Below, piece by piece: positions 43,745-52,335 of a DNA stretch of 64,000 nt. A program made the position numbers and the translations under genes. Every line of letters begins with the position of its first letter. Position 1 is the first letter of the stretch. The notes beneath the pieces were generated by a model. It did not search any database and was not told the DNA's origin. It saw nothing but the letters and a program-made list of their open reading frames with translations. Origin of the DNA: Streptomyces sp. Tu6071 (GTDB lineage: Bacteria > Actinomycetota > Actinomycetes > Streptomycetales > Streptomycetaceae); contig NZ_CM001165.1 in NCBI RefSeq assembly GCF_000213055.1, forward strand, positions 558,001 through 622,000, written 5' to 3'.

Positions 43745-45253
43745 ATGGCGACAGGCACGGAGCAGGCCGGGGCGCGCGTGGAGGAGAGGCCGCCGCGGGG
43801 CCCGGTGGACGCGGAGTGGGGGAAGCCGACCTCGCCGCGCACCCTGCTCTCGCGCGCTCTTTCGGTGCCCCTCGTCCTCGGGCTCGCCGTGTTCTTCCCG
43901 CTGTGGGTGTGCGCGCAGCGCGGCGCGGGGATCAAGGACGCGGTCTTCTGGCTGCAACTCGCGCTCACCGTCTACTCCGGCGCGCGGCTCGCCGCGATGA
44001 TCCTCACGAACAAGCGGAAACTGCTCCAGGGCTCGTTCTGGCTCTTCGTCTACATGGCGATGGGCGTCGCCCCGCTCGCGCAGGCCGTCCTGGGACAGAC
44101 CCCGACCGTCGTCGTGGGCGCGCGGGGGGACCTCGTCGAGGCGACGGCGCTGATCCTCGCCGGGTGCATCGCCTTCGACCTCGGCGCGCTCCTCGGCCGT
44201 ACCCGCCCGGAGCGGCCCGGACGGGACGAGAGCGCGCTGCGCCTCGTGCACCGCAGGCGCCTGTACGCGCTCGTGGCCTTCTCCTTCGTGGCGAGCGCGC
44301 TGTTCGTGCAGAAGCTGGGCGGTCCCGCCGTCTTCTTCAGCAGCCGTCAGGAGATCATCGCGGGGATCGAGGACGCGGGGCTCTCGCAGGACGGCTCGCA
44401 GGCGGGGCAGGCGATCCTGCGCGGCCTCGGCACCGTGCCCGCGCTGCTCTCGCTGCTCATCTACACGCGGTGGGTCGTGACGTCGAAGCGGGCCAGGCGC
44501 TCCCCGGTGATCCTCGCGACCTGGCTCGCGCTCGCGCTCCTGAACTGCGTCGTGAACAACCCGATCTCGAACCCGCGCTACTGGTTCCTGACGGTGATGT
44601 TCTCACTGCTCTTCACGGTCTTCCCGCGCAGCGCGGCGATGTACCGCTCGGCGCTGAGCCTCGGGGTCGTCGTGGCGCTCGTCGTCTTCCCCTTCGCCGA
44701 CCGCTTCCGGTACGACGAGAAGAACTACAAGCCGATGCAGACGACGTCGATCCTGGAGCCGCTCGCGCTCAAGGACTACGACCAGACGGCGATGTTCTCC
44801 AACACCATCACGTACGTGCACTCCGGCGAGGGCCACACCTTCGGCCTCCAGTTGCTCGGGGACGTGTTCTTCGCGGTGCCGCGCTCGGTGTGGGACAGCA
44901 AGCCGAAGGACACGGGCGTCATCGTCGGCGAGTGGATGGACAACAAGAACACCAACCTTTCCTCGCCCGTGTGGGCCGAGCTGTGGATCGACTTCGGCCC
45001 GCTCGGCGTCTTCGGCGGCCTCCTCGGTGTCGGCTTCCTCGCGGCGCGCGTGGACAGGCGCTACGCGAGCAGGGCGGTGCGCCGCACCCCCTCGGGGGCG
45101 CTTGTCTCCGTCCTCGTCCCGCTCGTCGCCGGCTACTCCTTCATCCTGCTGCGCGGCCCCCTGCTCCAGGCGACGGGCCGCGTGGCGATCGCGGCGGTGT
45201 GCGTGGCGGTCATCTCGACGCGGAGCAGGGACGGGCGGGCATGGATGAAGTGA
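43745..45253 (+). CDS. Wzy-like O-antigen/exopolysaccharide polymerase
   Basis: A 502-residue protein with 10-12 predicted membrane helices and a large extracytoplasmic loop (about 315-400) containing NNPISNPRYWFLTVMF before it and VWDSKPKDTGVIVGEW within it. The topology fits O-antigen polymerases, which lack strong sequence motifs, so the call rests on topology and context. The ATG at 43745 is preferred to an earlier frame opening at 43613, which would add a non-membrane basic stretch. It is divergent from the acetyltransferase/GT4 pair. Confidence 0.78.
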   Translation: MATGTEQAGARVEERPPRGPVDAEWGKPTSPRTLLSRALSVPLVLGLAVFFPLWVCAQRGAGIKDAVFWLQLALTVYSGARLAAMILTNKRKLLQGSFWLFVYMAMGVAPLAQAVLGQTPTVVVGARGDLVEATALILAGCIAFDLGALLGRTRPERPGRDESALRLVHRRRLYALVAFSFVASALFVQKLGGPAVFFSSRQEIIAGIEDAGLSQDGSQAGQAILRGLGTVPALLSLLIYTRWVVTSKRARRSPVILATWLALALLNCVVNNPISNPRYWFLTVMFSLLFTVFPRSAAMYRSALSLGVVVALVVFPFADRFRYDEKNYKPMQTTSILEPLALKDYDQTAMFSNTITYVHSGEGHTFGLQLLGDVFFAVPRSVWDSKPKDTGVIVGEWMDNKNTNLSSPVWAELWIDFGPLGVFGGLLGVGFLAARVDRRYASRAVRRTPSGALVSVLVPLVAGYSFILLRGPLLQATGRVAIAAVCVAVISTRSRDGRAWMK

Positions 45254-45566
45254 GGCGCGGGCGGGGGTGAGGCGGCGGCGGGAAGCGGGAGGGGCCGCCG
45301 ACCGGACACCGCCGCGGTCACCCCCTGGTACGCCTCCTGGCCACGGTGCCTGGCGCGGAGACGGCATGTCGCCGCCTTGCCGAACGGTCGTTCGGCCGCA
45401 GAGGAGTACGGGGTGCTCGCGCCGAAAGGCGTTCTGACGTCGCAGGACCTACCGTCTGTCTTGTGCCGCTCTCCCGGCGGCGTCGCCGTCGCGGACGCGG
45501 GTGGCGGCGGCAGGGGCGGCGGCCTCGTGGACAGGCCGGACACCAGCGCAGGAAGGCTCAACCATC
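45254..45566. other. Intergenic region with a TetR-type palindrome
   Basis: No convincing gene. The perfect palindrome GCCGAACGGTCGTTCGGC is centred at 45387-45388, with no adjacent TetR gene. The stretch from 45440 to 45566 would hold the promoter of the SDR gene, but no confident -10/-35 pair was found. Confidence 0.5.
45379..45396. promoter_or_regulatory. TetR-type operator-like palindrome
   Basis: The 18-base sequence has arms GCCGAACG and CGTTCGGC around GT. The CGAACG-GT-CGTTCG core is typical of TetR-family sites. It is 171 bases upstream of the SDR gene start. The cognate regulator would be encoded elsewhere. Confidence 0.45.
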
Positions 45567-46412
45567 ATGGCGGGACCGATTCTCATCACCGGAGCGGGCA
45601 GCGGCTTCGGCAAGGAGGTCGCGCTGCGGCTCGCGGCGGCCGGGCACCAGGTGATCGCGGGTGTGGAGATCATCGCCCAGGTGACGGCGGTCCGTGCCGA
45701 GGCGCGGGAGCGGGGCGTCGAGCTGCGCGTCGAGAAACTCGACGTGACCGATCCCGGCGACCGCGAGAACGCCTGGTCCTGGGACGTCGAGGTCCTCCTC
45801 AACAACGCGGGCGTCTCCGAAGGCGGTGCCACCGCCGACATCCCCGAGGAGCGGCTGCGCCGCCAGTTCGAGGTGAACGTCTTCGGGCCTGTCCTGCTCA
45901 CGCAGGGCATCGCCCGCCGGATGGCGGCGCGCCGCAGGGGGCGGATCGTCTTCATGTCCTCGGTCGCCGGACTCACCGTCGACCCGTTCACCGGGGCGTA
46001 CGCCGGATCGAAGCACGCGGTGGAGGCGTTCGCCGACGCGCTGGACCAGGAGCTGGCCGAGTTCGGCGTCACGGTCGCCACGATCAACCCCGGTCCTTTC
46101 CTGACCGGCTTCAACGACACGATGTTCGAGACATGGAGGGAATGGCGCGACGACCCCGCCGACCGCCTCTACGACTACGCCGAGCTGGCCTTCCCGCACG
46201 AGCAGTACGACCCCGAGCCGGTCTACGCGCGCACGGTACGGGTGCTGCTCGGCGAGGACCGGCGCTACCGCAACCTGCTGCCCGAAGAGATGGAGCCGCA
46301 GGCCCGCGCACAGGTTGACGCCCTGTGGGACCGGCGGCTCAACGACGGCGGCCGGCCCGCCCTCGTGCAGAAGGCGTACGACATCACTCCGGGCACACCG
46401 GTCCAGGACTGA
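45567..46412 (+). CDS. Short-chain dehydrogenase/reductase
   Basis: A 281-residue classical SDR. LITGAGSGFGKEVALRL is the NAD(P)-binding TGxxxGxG motif, NNAGVSEGG follows, and SSVAGLTVDPFTGAYAGSKHA holds the catalytic Ser and YxxxK. The strand after the first turn has VIAGVEII, without the basic residues typical of NADP preference. AGGAAGG precedes the ATG at 45567. It lies convergent to the merR-like gene inside a polysaccharide locus, but nothing ties it to sugar-nucleotide synthesis. Confidence 0.92.
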   Translation: MAGPILITGAGSGFGKEVALRLAAAGHQVIAGVEIIAQVTAVRAEARERGVELRVEKLDVTDPGDRENAWSWDVEVLLNNAGVSEGGATADIPEERLRRQFEVNVFGPVLLTQGIARRMAARRRGRIVFMSSVAGLTVDPFTGAYAGSKHAVEAFADALDQELAEFGVTVATINPGPFLTGFNDTMFETWREWRDDPADRLYDYAELAFPHEQYDPEPVYARTVRVLLGEDRRYRNLLPEEMEPQARAQVDALWDRRLNDGGRPALVQKAYDITPGTPVQD

Positions 46413-46433
46413 CACCCGCGGCCCGTCGCCGGC

Positions 46434-46476
46434 CTCCCGCACCTCCGGCGGCGGGAGCGCTCACCGGCCGCCGGTG
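46434..46476. terminator. Hairpins between convergent SDR and merR-like genes
   Basis: CTCCCGC (46434-46440) pairs with GCGGGAG (46451-46457). A second hairpin is CACCGG-CCG-CCGGTG (46462-46476). Both lie in the 94-base convergent space and are plausible terminators. Confidence 0.5.
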
Positions 46477-46506
46477 GACGCCCGTTGCGCGGGCGCCCGC
46501 CCCCGC

Positions 46507-46857
46507 TCAGCTGTAGTACGTGATCTTGTCGTCCAGGACGCCTATCGCCCGGCGCAGCGCCTCGACGCGTTCCTCCAGCGCGGCGCGGCGCGCGCGCAGG
46601 AAGCCGACGCGGTCAGCGGCCGGGTGCTCGGCGCGCAGCATCGCGACGAACGCGCGGAGGTCCGCGATGCCGAGGCCGGCGTCGCGGAAGCACGTGACGA
46701 GGCCGATCCAGAAGACGTCGTCCTCGGTGTACTCCCGGTGCCCGCCGCCCGAGCGCCGGATCGGCCCGATGAGCCCCTCGCGCTCGTAGTAGCGCAGGGT
46801 GTCGAGCGGGACGCCGGTGCGCTCGACGGCGGCGGCCGGGGTGAGGGTACTGCTCAT
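46507..46857 (-). CDS. MerR-family transcriptional regulator
   Basis: A 116-residue regulator. The N-terminal winged helix contains AAAVERTGVPLDTLRYYEREGLIG and HREYTEDD, typical of MerR. The C-terminal part (about 75-112) is a coiled coil for dimerisation (RARRAALEERVEALRRAIG). No Cys metal site is present, so it is of the organic-ligand or redox type. It is encoded 85 bases after the aldo/keto reductase on the same strand and probably controls that operon through the palindrome at 47899-47914. Confidence 0.9.
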   Translation of the reverse strand: MSSTLTPAAAVERTGVPLDTLRYYEREGLIGPIRRSGGGHREYTEDDVFWIGLVTCFRDAGLGIADLRAFVAMLRAEHPAADRVGFLRARRAALEERVEALRRAIGVLDDKITYYS

Positions 46858-46942
46858 GGGGCTCCTTGGGCGGCTCGTGGGGCGTTCTGGGGTGGCGCGG
46901 CTCCGGGCGCGCCGGCCGCTCGCGGCTGCGCGCCCGCCGCCG

Positions 46943-47881
46943 TTACCGCGCCTCGGCGAAGCGCTTGAGGTGCCCCTCGTCGAGCCGTACGTCGCGGGCG
47001 GCGAGTGCCTCGGTGACGTGCTCCACGCGGCTCGCGCCGACAATGGGGGCGATCCCCTGGCCGCGCAGCCAGGCCAGGACGACCTGGTTGCGCGTGACGC
47101 CGAGTTCTCCGGCGATCCCGTCGAGCACCGCGAGCACGCGGGAGGTCCCGGGGTGACCGTAGGTCGCGGGCAGCGGCTTGTCCGCGCGTCCGTAGGAACC
47201 CCACAGCAGCGCGCTGTACGCCCACACGTCGAGTCCGTCCGCGCGGGCGAGGTCGAGGTCGTCGGGGGTCAGGAAGCGGTGTCCCGCCTCGGCGACGGGG
47301 GTGAGGGGGCGCGGCTGGAGGAGCGAGTGGCGCAGTTGCAGCGCCGTCCACGGCGCCACTCCCCGGGCCCGGGCGAGGGAGCGGGCGCGCTCGACGCGCC
47401 AGGCGGGGTGGTTCGCGGCGCCGATCCGCAGGGCCACTCCCCCGGCGACCAGTTCACCGAAGGCGCCGACGGTCTCGTCGAGCGGTACGGAGCGGTCCTC
47501 CGCGTGCGCCCACAGGAGGTCGACGCGGTCGGTGCCGAGACGGGCGAGGCTGCCCGCCACGCCGTCCCGTACCGCGCGTGCCGACAGGCCCTCCGCGCTC
47601 TCGGGCCAGGAGTGCGGCACGAGGGGGTTCTGCCGGACCTTGGTGGCGATGCGCACGGTCTCGCGGGCTCCGGGGCGGGCCCGGAGCCAGGCGCCGATGA
47701 CGCGTTCGCTCGCGCCTCCCGCGCCGGTCGGGTCGGACCAGAAGGAGTAGCAGTTCGCGGTGTCGAGCCAGACGCCGCCGCTGGCGACGAAGGCGTCGAG
47801 GAGGGCGAAGGCACGCGCGCGGTCGACGCGCGTGCCGAAGTCCATGGTGCCGAGGATGATCACGGGTTCGCTGTGGTCCAT
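46943..47881 (-). CDS. Aldo/keto reductase
   Basis: A 312-residue TIM-barrel oxidoreductase. Landmarks are LGTMDFGTRVD, VWLDTANCYSFW with Asp and the catalytic Tyr, IATKVRQN with Lys, VDLLWAHAEDR with His, and PIVGASRVEHVTEAL for NADP binding. Catalysis is expected on aldehydes or ketones of unknown identity. The ATG at 47881 is preferred to one at 47890. The predicted promoter (TTGACC, 19-base spacer, GAGCAT) would start transcription at or next to 47881, and no Shine-Dalgarno sequence is visible. Confidence 0.9.
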   Translation of the reverse strand: MDHSEPVIILGTMDFGTRVDRARAFALLDAFVASGGVWLDTANCYSFWSDPTGAGGASERVIGAWLRARPGARETVRIATKVRQNPLVPHSWPESAEGLSARAVRDGVAGSLARLGTDRVDLLWAHAEDRSVPLDETVGAFGELVAGGVALRIGAANHPAWRVERARSLARARGVAPWTALQLRHSLLQPRPLTPVAEAGHRFLTPDDLDLARADGLDVWAYSALLWGSYGRADKPLPATYGHPGTSRVLAVLDGIAGELGVTRNQVVLAWLRGQGIAPIVGASRVEHVTEALAARDVRLDEGHLKRFAEAR

Positions 47882-47888
47882 GACGGCC

Positions 47889-47919
47889 ATGCTCGGATCT
47901 GGAGCGCGCTCCAGGTCAA
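47889..47919 (-). promoter_or_regulatory. MerR-type promoter: perfect palindrome in a 19-base spacer
   Basis: On the minus strand TTGACC (47919-47914) and GAGCAT (47894-47889) are 19 bases apart. The perfect 16-base palindrome CTGGAGCGCGCTCCAG (47899-47914) fills the spacer. Overlong spacers with an internal palindrome are the hallmark of MerR-regulated promoters, where the activator twists DNA. The downstream merR-like gene is the likely regulator. Confidence 0.65.
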
Positions 47920-47948
47920 GTCCCCCCGGCCCGCCGATGCGCGTGCGC

Positions 47949-49193
47949 TCAGGCCGCCGCCGGTTCCTGCCGGTCGTCCGGGTCCGGGGCCGCCGTGGGC
48001 GGGTGCTCGGGGAGCCTCCGTACGCGGTTCCAGGCGCCGACCGCCTTGAGCGCGGAGCCGAGCGCGAGTCCCCACGCGGCGCCCTGAACGCCCATGAGGG
48101 CGTAGCCGCCGAGCATGAAGGCGACCGACAGAAGCGAGAAGACGACCTGGAGGGAGAGCGTCGCGCGGGGGCTGAGCACACGGAGGGTGACGAGCGCGCA
48201 GGTGCCGAGCGCCATGACGGCGTACTGGCCGCCCGTCGCGGGCAGGAGCTTCGCGGTCGCCTCCCACGTGGCACCGAGCAGGTGCTTGCCCGCGCTCGCG
48301 GGGAGCGCGTACAGGAGCAGCGCCCAGCCGAGGGCGACGCAGCCGAGCACGGCGCCGAGCAGGGCGGCGGCACGGGCGGTCGCGCGACGGCCGCCGAAGC
48401 GGCCGAGGATCGGCGGGCCGAAGGCGTTGACGGAGTTGAAGAGGACGTTGAGCGGCCCGAAGAGGGTCGTCGCCCCGCGCAGCGCGCCGACCGCGAGCGG
48501 GTTCGCGAAGAGGCCGAGGCCGAGGACGGCGAGCTGGCTGGAGGCGTTGCCGACGGCGAACTCGACGACGAAGCGCCGCCCGAGGTGGCCGCGGCCGAGG
48601 TAGGTGGACAGGCGGGCGCGGGTGTCGCGCACGTACGGGCGCAGCAGCGCGAGCGCGAGGAGCAGCGCGGGGAGCGCCGACAGGCCCCAGGCCAGGACCA
48701 TGCGGGCGGGGCTCGCGTGGTGCGGCTGGAGGGCGAGCGCGGGCACGACGCACACGAGGCGCAGCGTGTCCGCCGCGAGCGCGCGGTGCGGGACGCGCAG
48801 CGCGGAGAAGGAGTAGCGCAGTCCGTCCTGGAGCAGCGCGAGCGGCAGGACGGCGCCGAGCGCGGCGAAGGCCGTGCCGGAGGTGCCGCCGACGGCCGCG
48901 CCGCCCGCCACGAGCAGGGCTCCGGCGAGCAGCGAGGCGAGCGCGGTGAAGGCGGTCGCGGAGCGGCAGGCGGCGGCGAGAGCGCGCGCGCCGCCCTTCT
49001 CCAGGACGACGACCTGTCCCACGTAGGACATGTTGAGGCCGAGCAGGACCGTGAAGGTCACGTAGACCATGGAGAAGGCGGCGAAGCCGGCGGCCGTCGA
49101 GACGCGGGCCACGATCACCAGGACCAGGATGTTGGTCAGGCTGGAGGCGGCCTGGTCGAGTACGGACGCGGCGACCGTGGCCGAGCGTCTCAT
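47949..49193 (-). CDS. Wzx-like polysaccharide flippase
   Basis: A 414-residue membrane protein with about 12 helices. The start SATVAASVLDQAASSLTNIL is typical of the polysaccharide-biosynthesis/MATE-like fold, where a conserved N-terminal helix opens the domain. It would move lipid-linked repeat units across the membrane. The ATG overlaps the Wzz-like gene stop as ATGA, so it is co-translated with the two genes upstream. Confidence 0.85.
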   Translation of the reverse strand: MRRSATVAASVLDQAASSLTNILVLVIVARVSTAAGFAAFSMVYVTFTVLLGLNMSYVGQVVVLEKGGARALAAACRSATAFTALASLLAGALLVAGGAAVGGTSGTAFAALGAVLPLALLQDGLRYSFSALRVPHRALAADTLRLVCVVPALALQPHHASPARMVLAWGLSALPALLLALALLRPYVRDTRARLSTYLGRGHLGRRFVVEFAVGNASSQLAVLGLGLFANPLAVGALRGATTLFGPLNVLFNSVNAFGPPILGRFGGRRATARAAALLGAVLGCVALGWALLLYALPASAGKHLLGATWEATAKLLPATGGQYAVMALGTCALVTLRVLSPRATLSLQVVFSLLSVAFMLGGYALMGVQGAAWGLALGSALKAVGAWNRVRRLPEHPPTAAPDPDDRQEPAAA

Positions 49194-50896
49194 CTCTTGT
49201 CGCCCGTCCGCAGGTCCTCGGGCCGCAGCTGCCGCAGCGTCACGGTCTCGGTGCCGTCGCCGAGGCGCTGCTCGACGGGGGGTGCCGGGCGCGGGGCCGG
49301 GGGCGGCAGTTCACTGCCCGCCGCGCGGCGTCCGCTGCCCTTGGCCGCGCCCCTGTCCCTGGCCGGGTGCCCGCCCTCGTCGTGGGTGACCGCGCCGAGC
49401 ACCGTGCCGCCCGCACCGACGATCAGCTCGCGGATGCGGACGAGTTCGGTGCGGTGCACGCTGCGCAGGTCGCAGACGATGACGACGCCGTCGACGCGGT
49501 CGACGAGCGCGAGCGCGTCGGCGTAGGAGAGGACGGGCGGGGCGAGGACGACGACGGTCGATCCGCTCTCGTCGGCGTCCTCGATGAGCTGGGTGGTGCG
49601 GGTCGACGTGAGCGCGCGGGCCACGTTGCGCACGCGCTGGCCCGCGACGAGGTCGAAGGAGCCCGCCTCGCCCGCGTCCACGGTGAGCGGGCGGGTAGCG
49701 GGCCAGCCGTTGTCGTCGGTGTCGGCGGGCAGGCTCCAGCCGGGGCGGCCCGCGGTCGTGTGCAGACGGGCGGAGAGGCCGGGGGCGCGCAGGTCCGCCT
49801 CGACGAGGAGGACGTCCTTGCCGGTCTCGGCGAAGGAGGCGGCGAGGTTGGTGGCGACGGAGGTGGCCGCCTGGGCGCTCGCGTCACGGGCCGCGACGAC
49901 GAGGAGGCGGCGGCGGTCGGCGAAGCGCGCGTCGTAGGCGAGCCGGAAGGCGATCGAGCGGTACTCCTCGGCGGTGCGCGAGCCGGTCTGGTCGACGGCG
50001 AGGAGGCCCTTCGCGGCGCCGCGCGGGAGCGAGCCGAGCACGGGGGCGCGCACGGCGCGGGCGACGTCGCCCGTGGAGCGCGGCGAGGGGTCGAAGACGA
50101 GCCGCACCCAGGCGGCGAGGAGACCGAAGGCGATGCCGAAGGCGCCGCCGAGCGCGAGGGATATGACGAGGCCGAGGCCGTCCGAGCCGGTCGGCGGGGT
50201 GGCCTCCTGCGTGACGGAGCCCGCGGCCATGTCGAGGCCCATGAGGGTGTCGCGCTGGTTCTGGAGGGTGCTGATGCGGCTCTTGAGGTTGACGTTCGCG
50301 GTCTGCTGGGCGTCGTAGGCGGAGGTGCCCTTCGTCATCGCGTCCAGTTGCTGCGCCAGCTCGTTCTGCTGCTTGCCGAGCGGGTCGATCTGCTTCTTGA
50401 GCCGGGCGACCATGCTGTCGCGCAGGTCGGACCACTTCTTCTCGCTCGCCGACAGGTACGCGTCGGCGAGCGCGTTGGCACCGCGCGCGGCGGCCTCGGG
50501 CGAGTCCGCGGTGTACGTGAAGCGCAGCGTGAGGCTCTGCGGGGGCGTGGTGACCTGGAGCCCCTTCTTGAGCGTGCGCGCCGAGGTGCCGTCCTTGAGC
50601 TTCTTCGCGGCGATCTGGGCGACGTTGGAGGAGAGCGCCGTCTGGCGCTCGGTGTTCATGTTGACGCTCTTGTCGGGCGCGGTGGAGCTGTCGAAGGGGT
50701 TGGTGGTGGGGGTGCGGACGACGATGTCGCTGTTGGCCGCGTACGAGTCCGCCGAGGTGATGCCGAGGTAGGCACCGCCGATCAGGCCGATCCCGATGCC
50801 CCCGCCGATCAGCCAGCGGTAGCGAAGAAGCTGCCGGAACTGGTCGCGCAGTAGTTCCGGTTCGTCCCCCGCCGGACTGACGTGCGAGTCGGTCAT
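49190..50896 (-). CDS. Wzz/BY-kinase-like chain-length protein with degenerate ATPase site
   Basis: A 568-residue fusion. The Wzz part (about 10-260) has membrane helices near residues 25-45 and 240-260 and a coiled coil between (LKKQIDPLGKQQNELAQQLD). The cytoplasmic part (about 290-500) resembles bacterial tyrosine kinases. Its Walker A position reads AARDASAQAATSVATNLA, without the GK[ST] loop, while the Walker A-prime VLLVEADLRAP and the later VVVLAPPVLSYADAL are kept. The C-terminus is Pro/Arg-rich with no Tyr cluster. It probably sets chain length without kinase activity. The ATG at 50896 overlaps the previous stop. Confidence 0.82.
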   Translation of the reverse strand: MTDSHVSPAGDEPELLRDQFRQLLRYRWLIGGGIGIGLIGGAYLGITSADSYAANSDIVVRTPTTNPFDSSTAPDKSVNMNTERQTALSSNVAQIAAKKLKDGTSARTLKKGLQVTTPPQSLTLRFTYTADSPEAAARGANALADAYLSASEKKWSDLRDSMVARLKKQIDPLGKQQNELAQQLDAMTKGTSAYDAQQTANVNLKSRISTLQNQRDTLMGLDMAAGSVTQEATPPTGSDGLGLVISLALGGAFGIAFGLLAAWVRLVFDPSPRSTGDVARAVRAPVLGSLPRGAAKGLLAVDQTGSRTAEEYRSIAFRLAYDARFADRRRLLVVAARDASAQAATSVATNLAASFAETGKDVLLVEADLRAPGLSARLHTTAGRPGWSLPADTDDNGWPATRPLTVDAGEAGSFDLVAGQRVRNVARALTSTRTTQLIEDADESGSTVVVLAPPVLSYADALALVDRVDGVVIVCDLRSVHRTELVRIRELIVGAGGTVLGAVTHDEGGHPARDRGAAKGSGRRAAGSELPPPAPRPAPPVEQRLGDGTETVTLRQLRPEDLRTGDKR

Positions 50897-52149
50897 GTGC
50901 GCCAAACCCCCAGAGCCTCTTCGATGAGTGCGTCGATGCGGGCGAGTCCCGCCGCGCGCGTCAGGTGGGCCGCGACGTGGCGCGGTCCCGCGTCCCCCAG
51001 TACCCGGGCCCGCGCCGGGTCGTCGGCGAGTCTACGCACTTCCTCGAGCACCGCGTCGGGGTCCTCGGGGGCGACGAGGAGGCCCGCGCCCGAGCGCAGC
51101 ACCTCGTGCGCGGTGCCGCCCTCGGCGGCGACCGAGGCGATGACGGGACGCGCTGCGGCGAAGTACGAGGTCAGCTTCGAGGGCACGCTCATGTCGAGGA
51201 CGGAGGCGCGCTGCGTGACCGCGAGGACGTCCGCGGCGGCGAGGACGTCCATGAAGTCGGCGTCGTCGGCGGGCGGCAGGAAGTCCAGGTTGGGCACGCC
51301 CCGGCCGAGTTCTTCGAGGTGGGCGCGCTGGTTGCCGTCGCCCATGAGCACGAAGCGGACGGCGGGGTCGCGGCGGGCGGACTCGACGAGGACTTCGAGG
51401 CCCTGCTTGAGGCCCATGTTCCCCGAGTGCACGACGACGGTCTCGCCGGGGGCCCAGCCGAGCCGCGCACGGGTCGCCTCGCGGTCGCCCGTGGGGCTCG
51501 TGACGTGGGACCAGTTGGGCACGAGGCGGACGCGCTCGGGGGCGACGCCGAGGGCCTCGACCTTGGCGCGGAAGGTCTCGTGGATGATGCCGACGAGGGT
51601 CGCACGGCGCAGCGCGAACGACTCGGCGCGCGCGGCGACCTTGGCGGCGCGGTCGCCGCCGCTGATGCCGCTCTGCGCGGCGGCGGCGCCCATGAGGTCC
51701 TGGACGACGGGGACGTACGGGACCTTCCAGCGGTGCGCGAGGCGTGCGGCGAGCACGCCGCCCGCGAGGCTCGGCATCTGCGCGTGCACGGCGTCCGGGC
51801 GCGGCATACGGGGCGGGGCGACGGCGCCGTGCAGGAGGATCGAGCCCTCGAACAGGGCGCGGCGCACGGCGGTCTGGCGGGGCGGCACGGTGTGCCTGCG
51901 GCGGTGCACGGTGACGCCCGCGCGCTGCTCGGTGCGCCGCCAGGCACCGGCGTACTCGGGGTCGAGGCTCCACGAGGGGTAGTGCGGCATCCCGGCGAGG
52001 ACGTGCGTCTCATGACCCGAAGCGGCCCAGTGCTCGGCGATCTGTGTCGCGTACGGGCCGATCCCGGCGTGCTCGGGCGCGTAGTTGGTGGAGACCATCA
52101 GCAGGGTGCGTCGCCCCGCTATGTCCCCGTTCTGATCATTTGCGCTCAC
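50893..52149 (-). CDS. WcaI-like family 4 glycosyltransferase
   Basis: A 418-residue GT4 enzyme. The N-terminal half begins LLMVSTNYAPEHAGIGPYATQIAEHW, near residues 15-40, as in WcaI-like colanic acid transferases. The C-terminal half has RLVPNWSHV, VVHSGNMGLKQGLEVLVE, FVLMGDGNQRAHLEE, and SVPSKLTSYFAAARPVIA with the donor-site Lys. The GTG at 52149, preceded by GGGGAAGGGGAG, is chosen over an ATG at 52173. It is the first gene of a coupled GT/Wzz-like/flippase operon. Confidence 0.9.
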   Translation of the reverse strand: MSANDQNGDIAGRRTLLMVSTNYAPEHAGIGPYATQIAEHWAASGHETHVLAGMPHYPSWSLDPEYAGAWRRTEQRAGVTVHRRRHTVPPRQTAVRRALFEGSILLHGAVAPPRMPRPDAVHAQMPSLAGGVLAARLAHRWKVPYVPVVQDLMGAAAAQSGISGGDRAAKVAARAESFALRRATLVGIIHETFRAKVEALGVAPERVRLVPNWSHVTSPTGDREATRARLGWAPGETVVVHSGNMGLKQGLEVLVESARRDPAVRFVLMGDGNQRAHLEELGRGVPNLDFLPPADDADFMDVLAAADVLAVTQRASVLDMSVPSKLTSYFAAARPVIASVAAEGGTAHEVLRSGAGLLVAPEDPDAVLEEVRRLADDPARARVLGDAGPRHVAAHLTRAAGLARIDALIEEALGVWRT

Positions 52150-52248
52150 GCAGCGCTCCCCTTCCCCCAGCATTTCGCTGCAATCCCCCGGGCGTTCGCG
52201 CAGGTACAGACCCTCTCGGTCCTCCAGGCGAAGCTTTCCTAGCCTAAA

Positions 52249-52272
52249 CGTTCACTCACGCCGAAGTGAACG
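52249..52272. promoter_or_regulatory. Inverted repeat in the divergent GT / cytidylyltransferase promoter
   Basis: CGTTCACT (52249-52256) pairs with AGTGAACG (52265-52272) across eight bases. It lies between the starts at 52149 and 52336 and could be an operator for both directions. No nearby regulator gene is an evident partner. Confidence 0.45.
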
Positions 52273-52335
52273 CGCACGCTATCGTCGGAGCCGCACCGCA
52301 CGAACGGTGCGAACGAGACCAGGGGGGTTTCTTTC

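Noticed and set aside
45377..46318. Alternative frame starting MPNGRSAAEE upstream of the SDR gene
   Set aside because: It overlaps the SDR gene in another frame, and its start lies in the TetR-type palindrome; no family motif.
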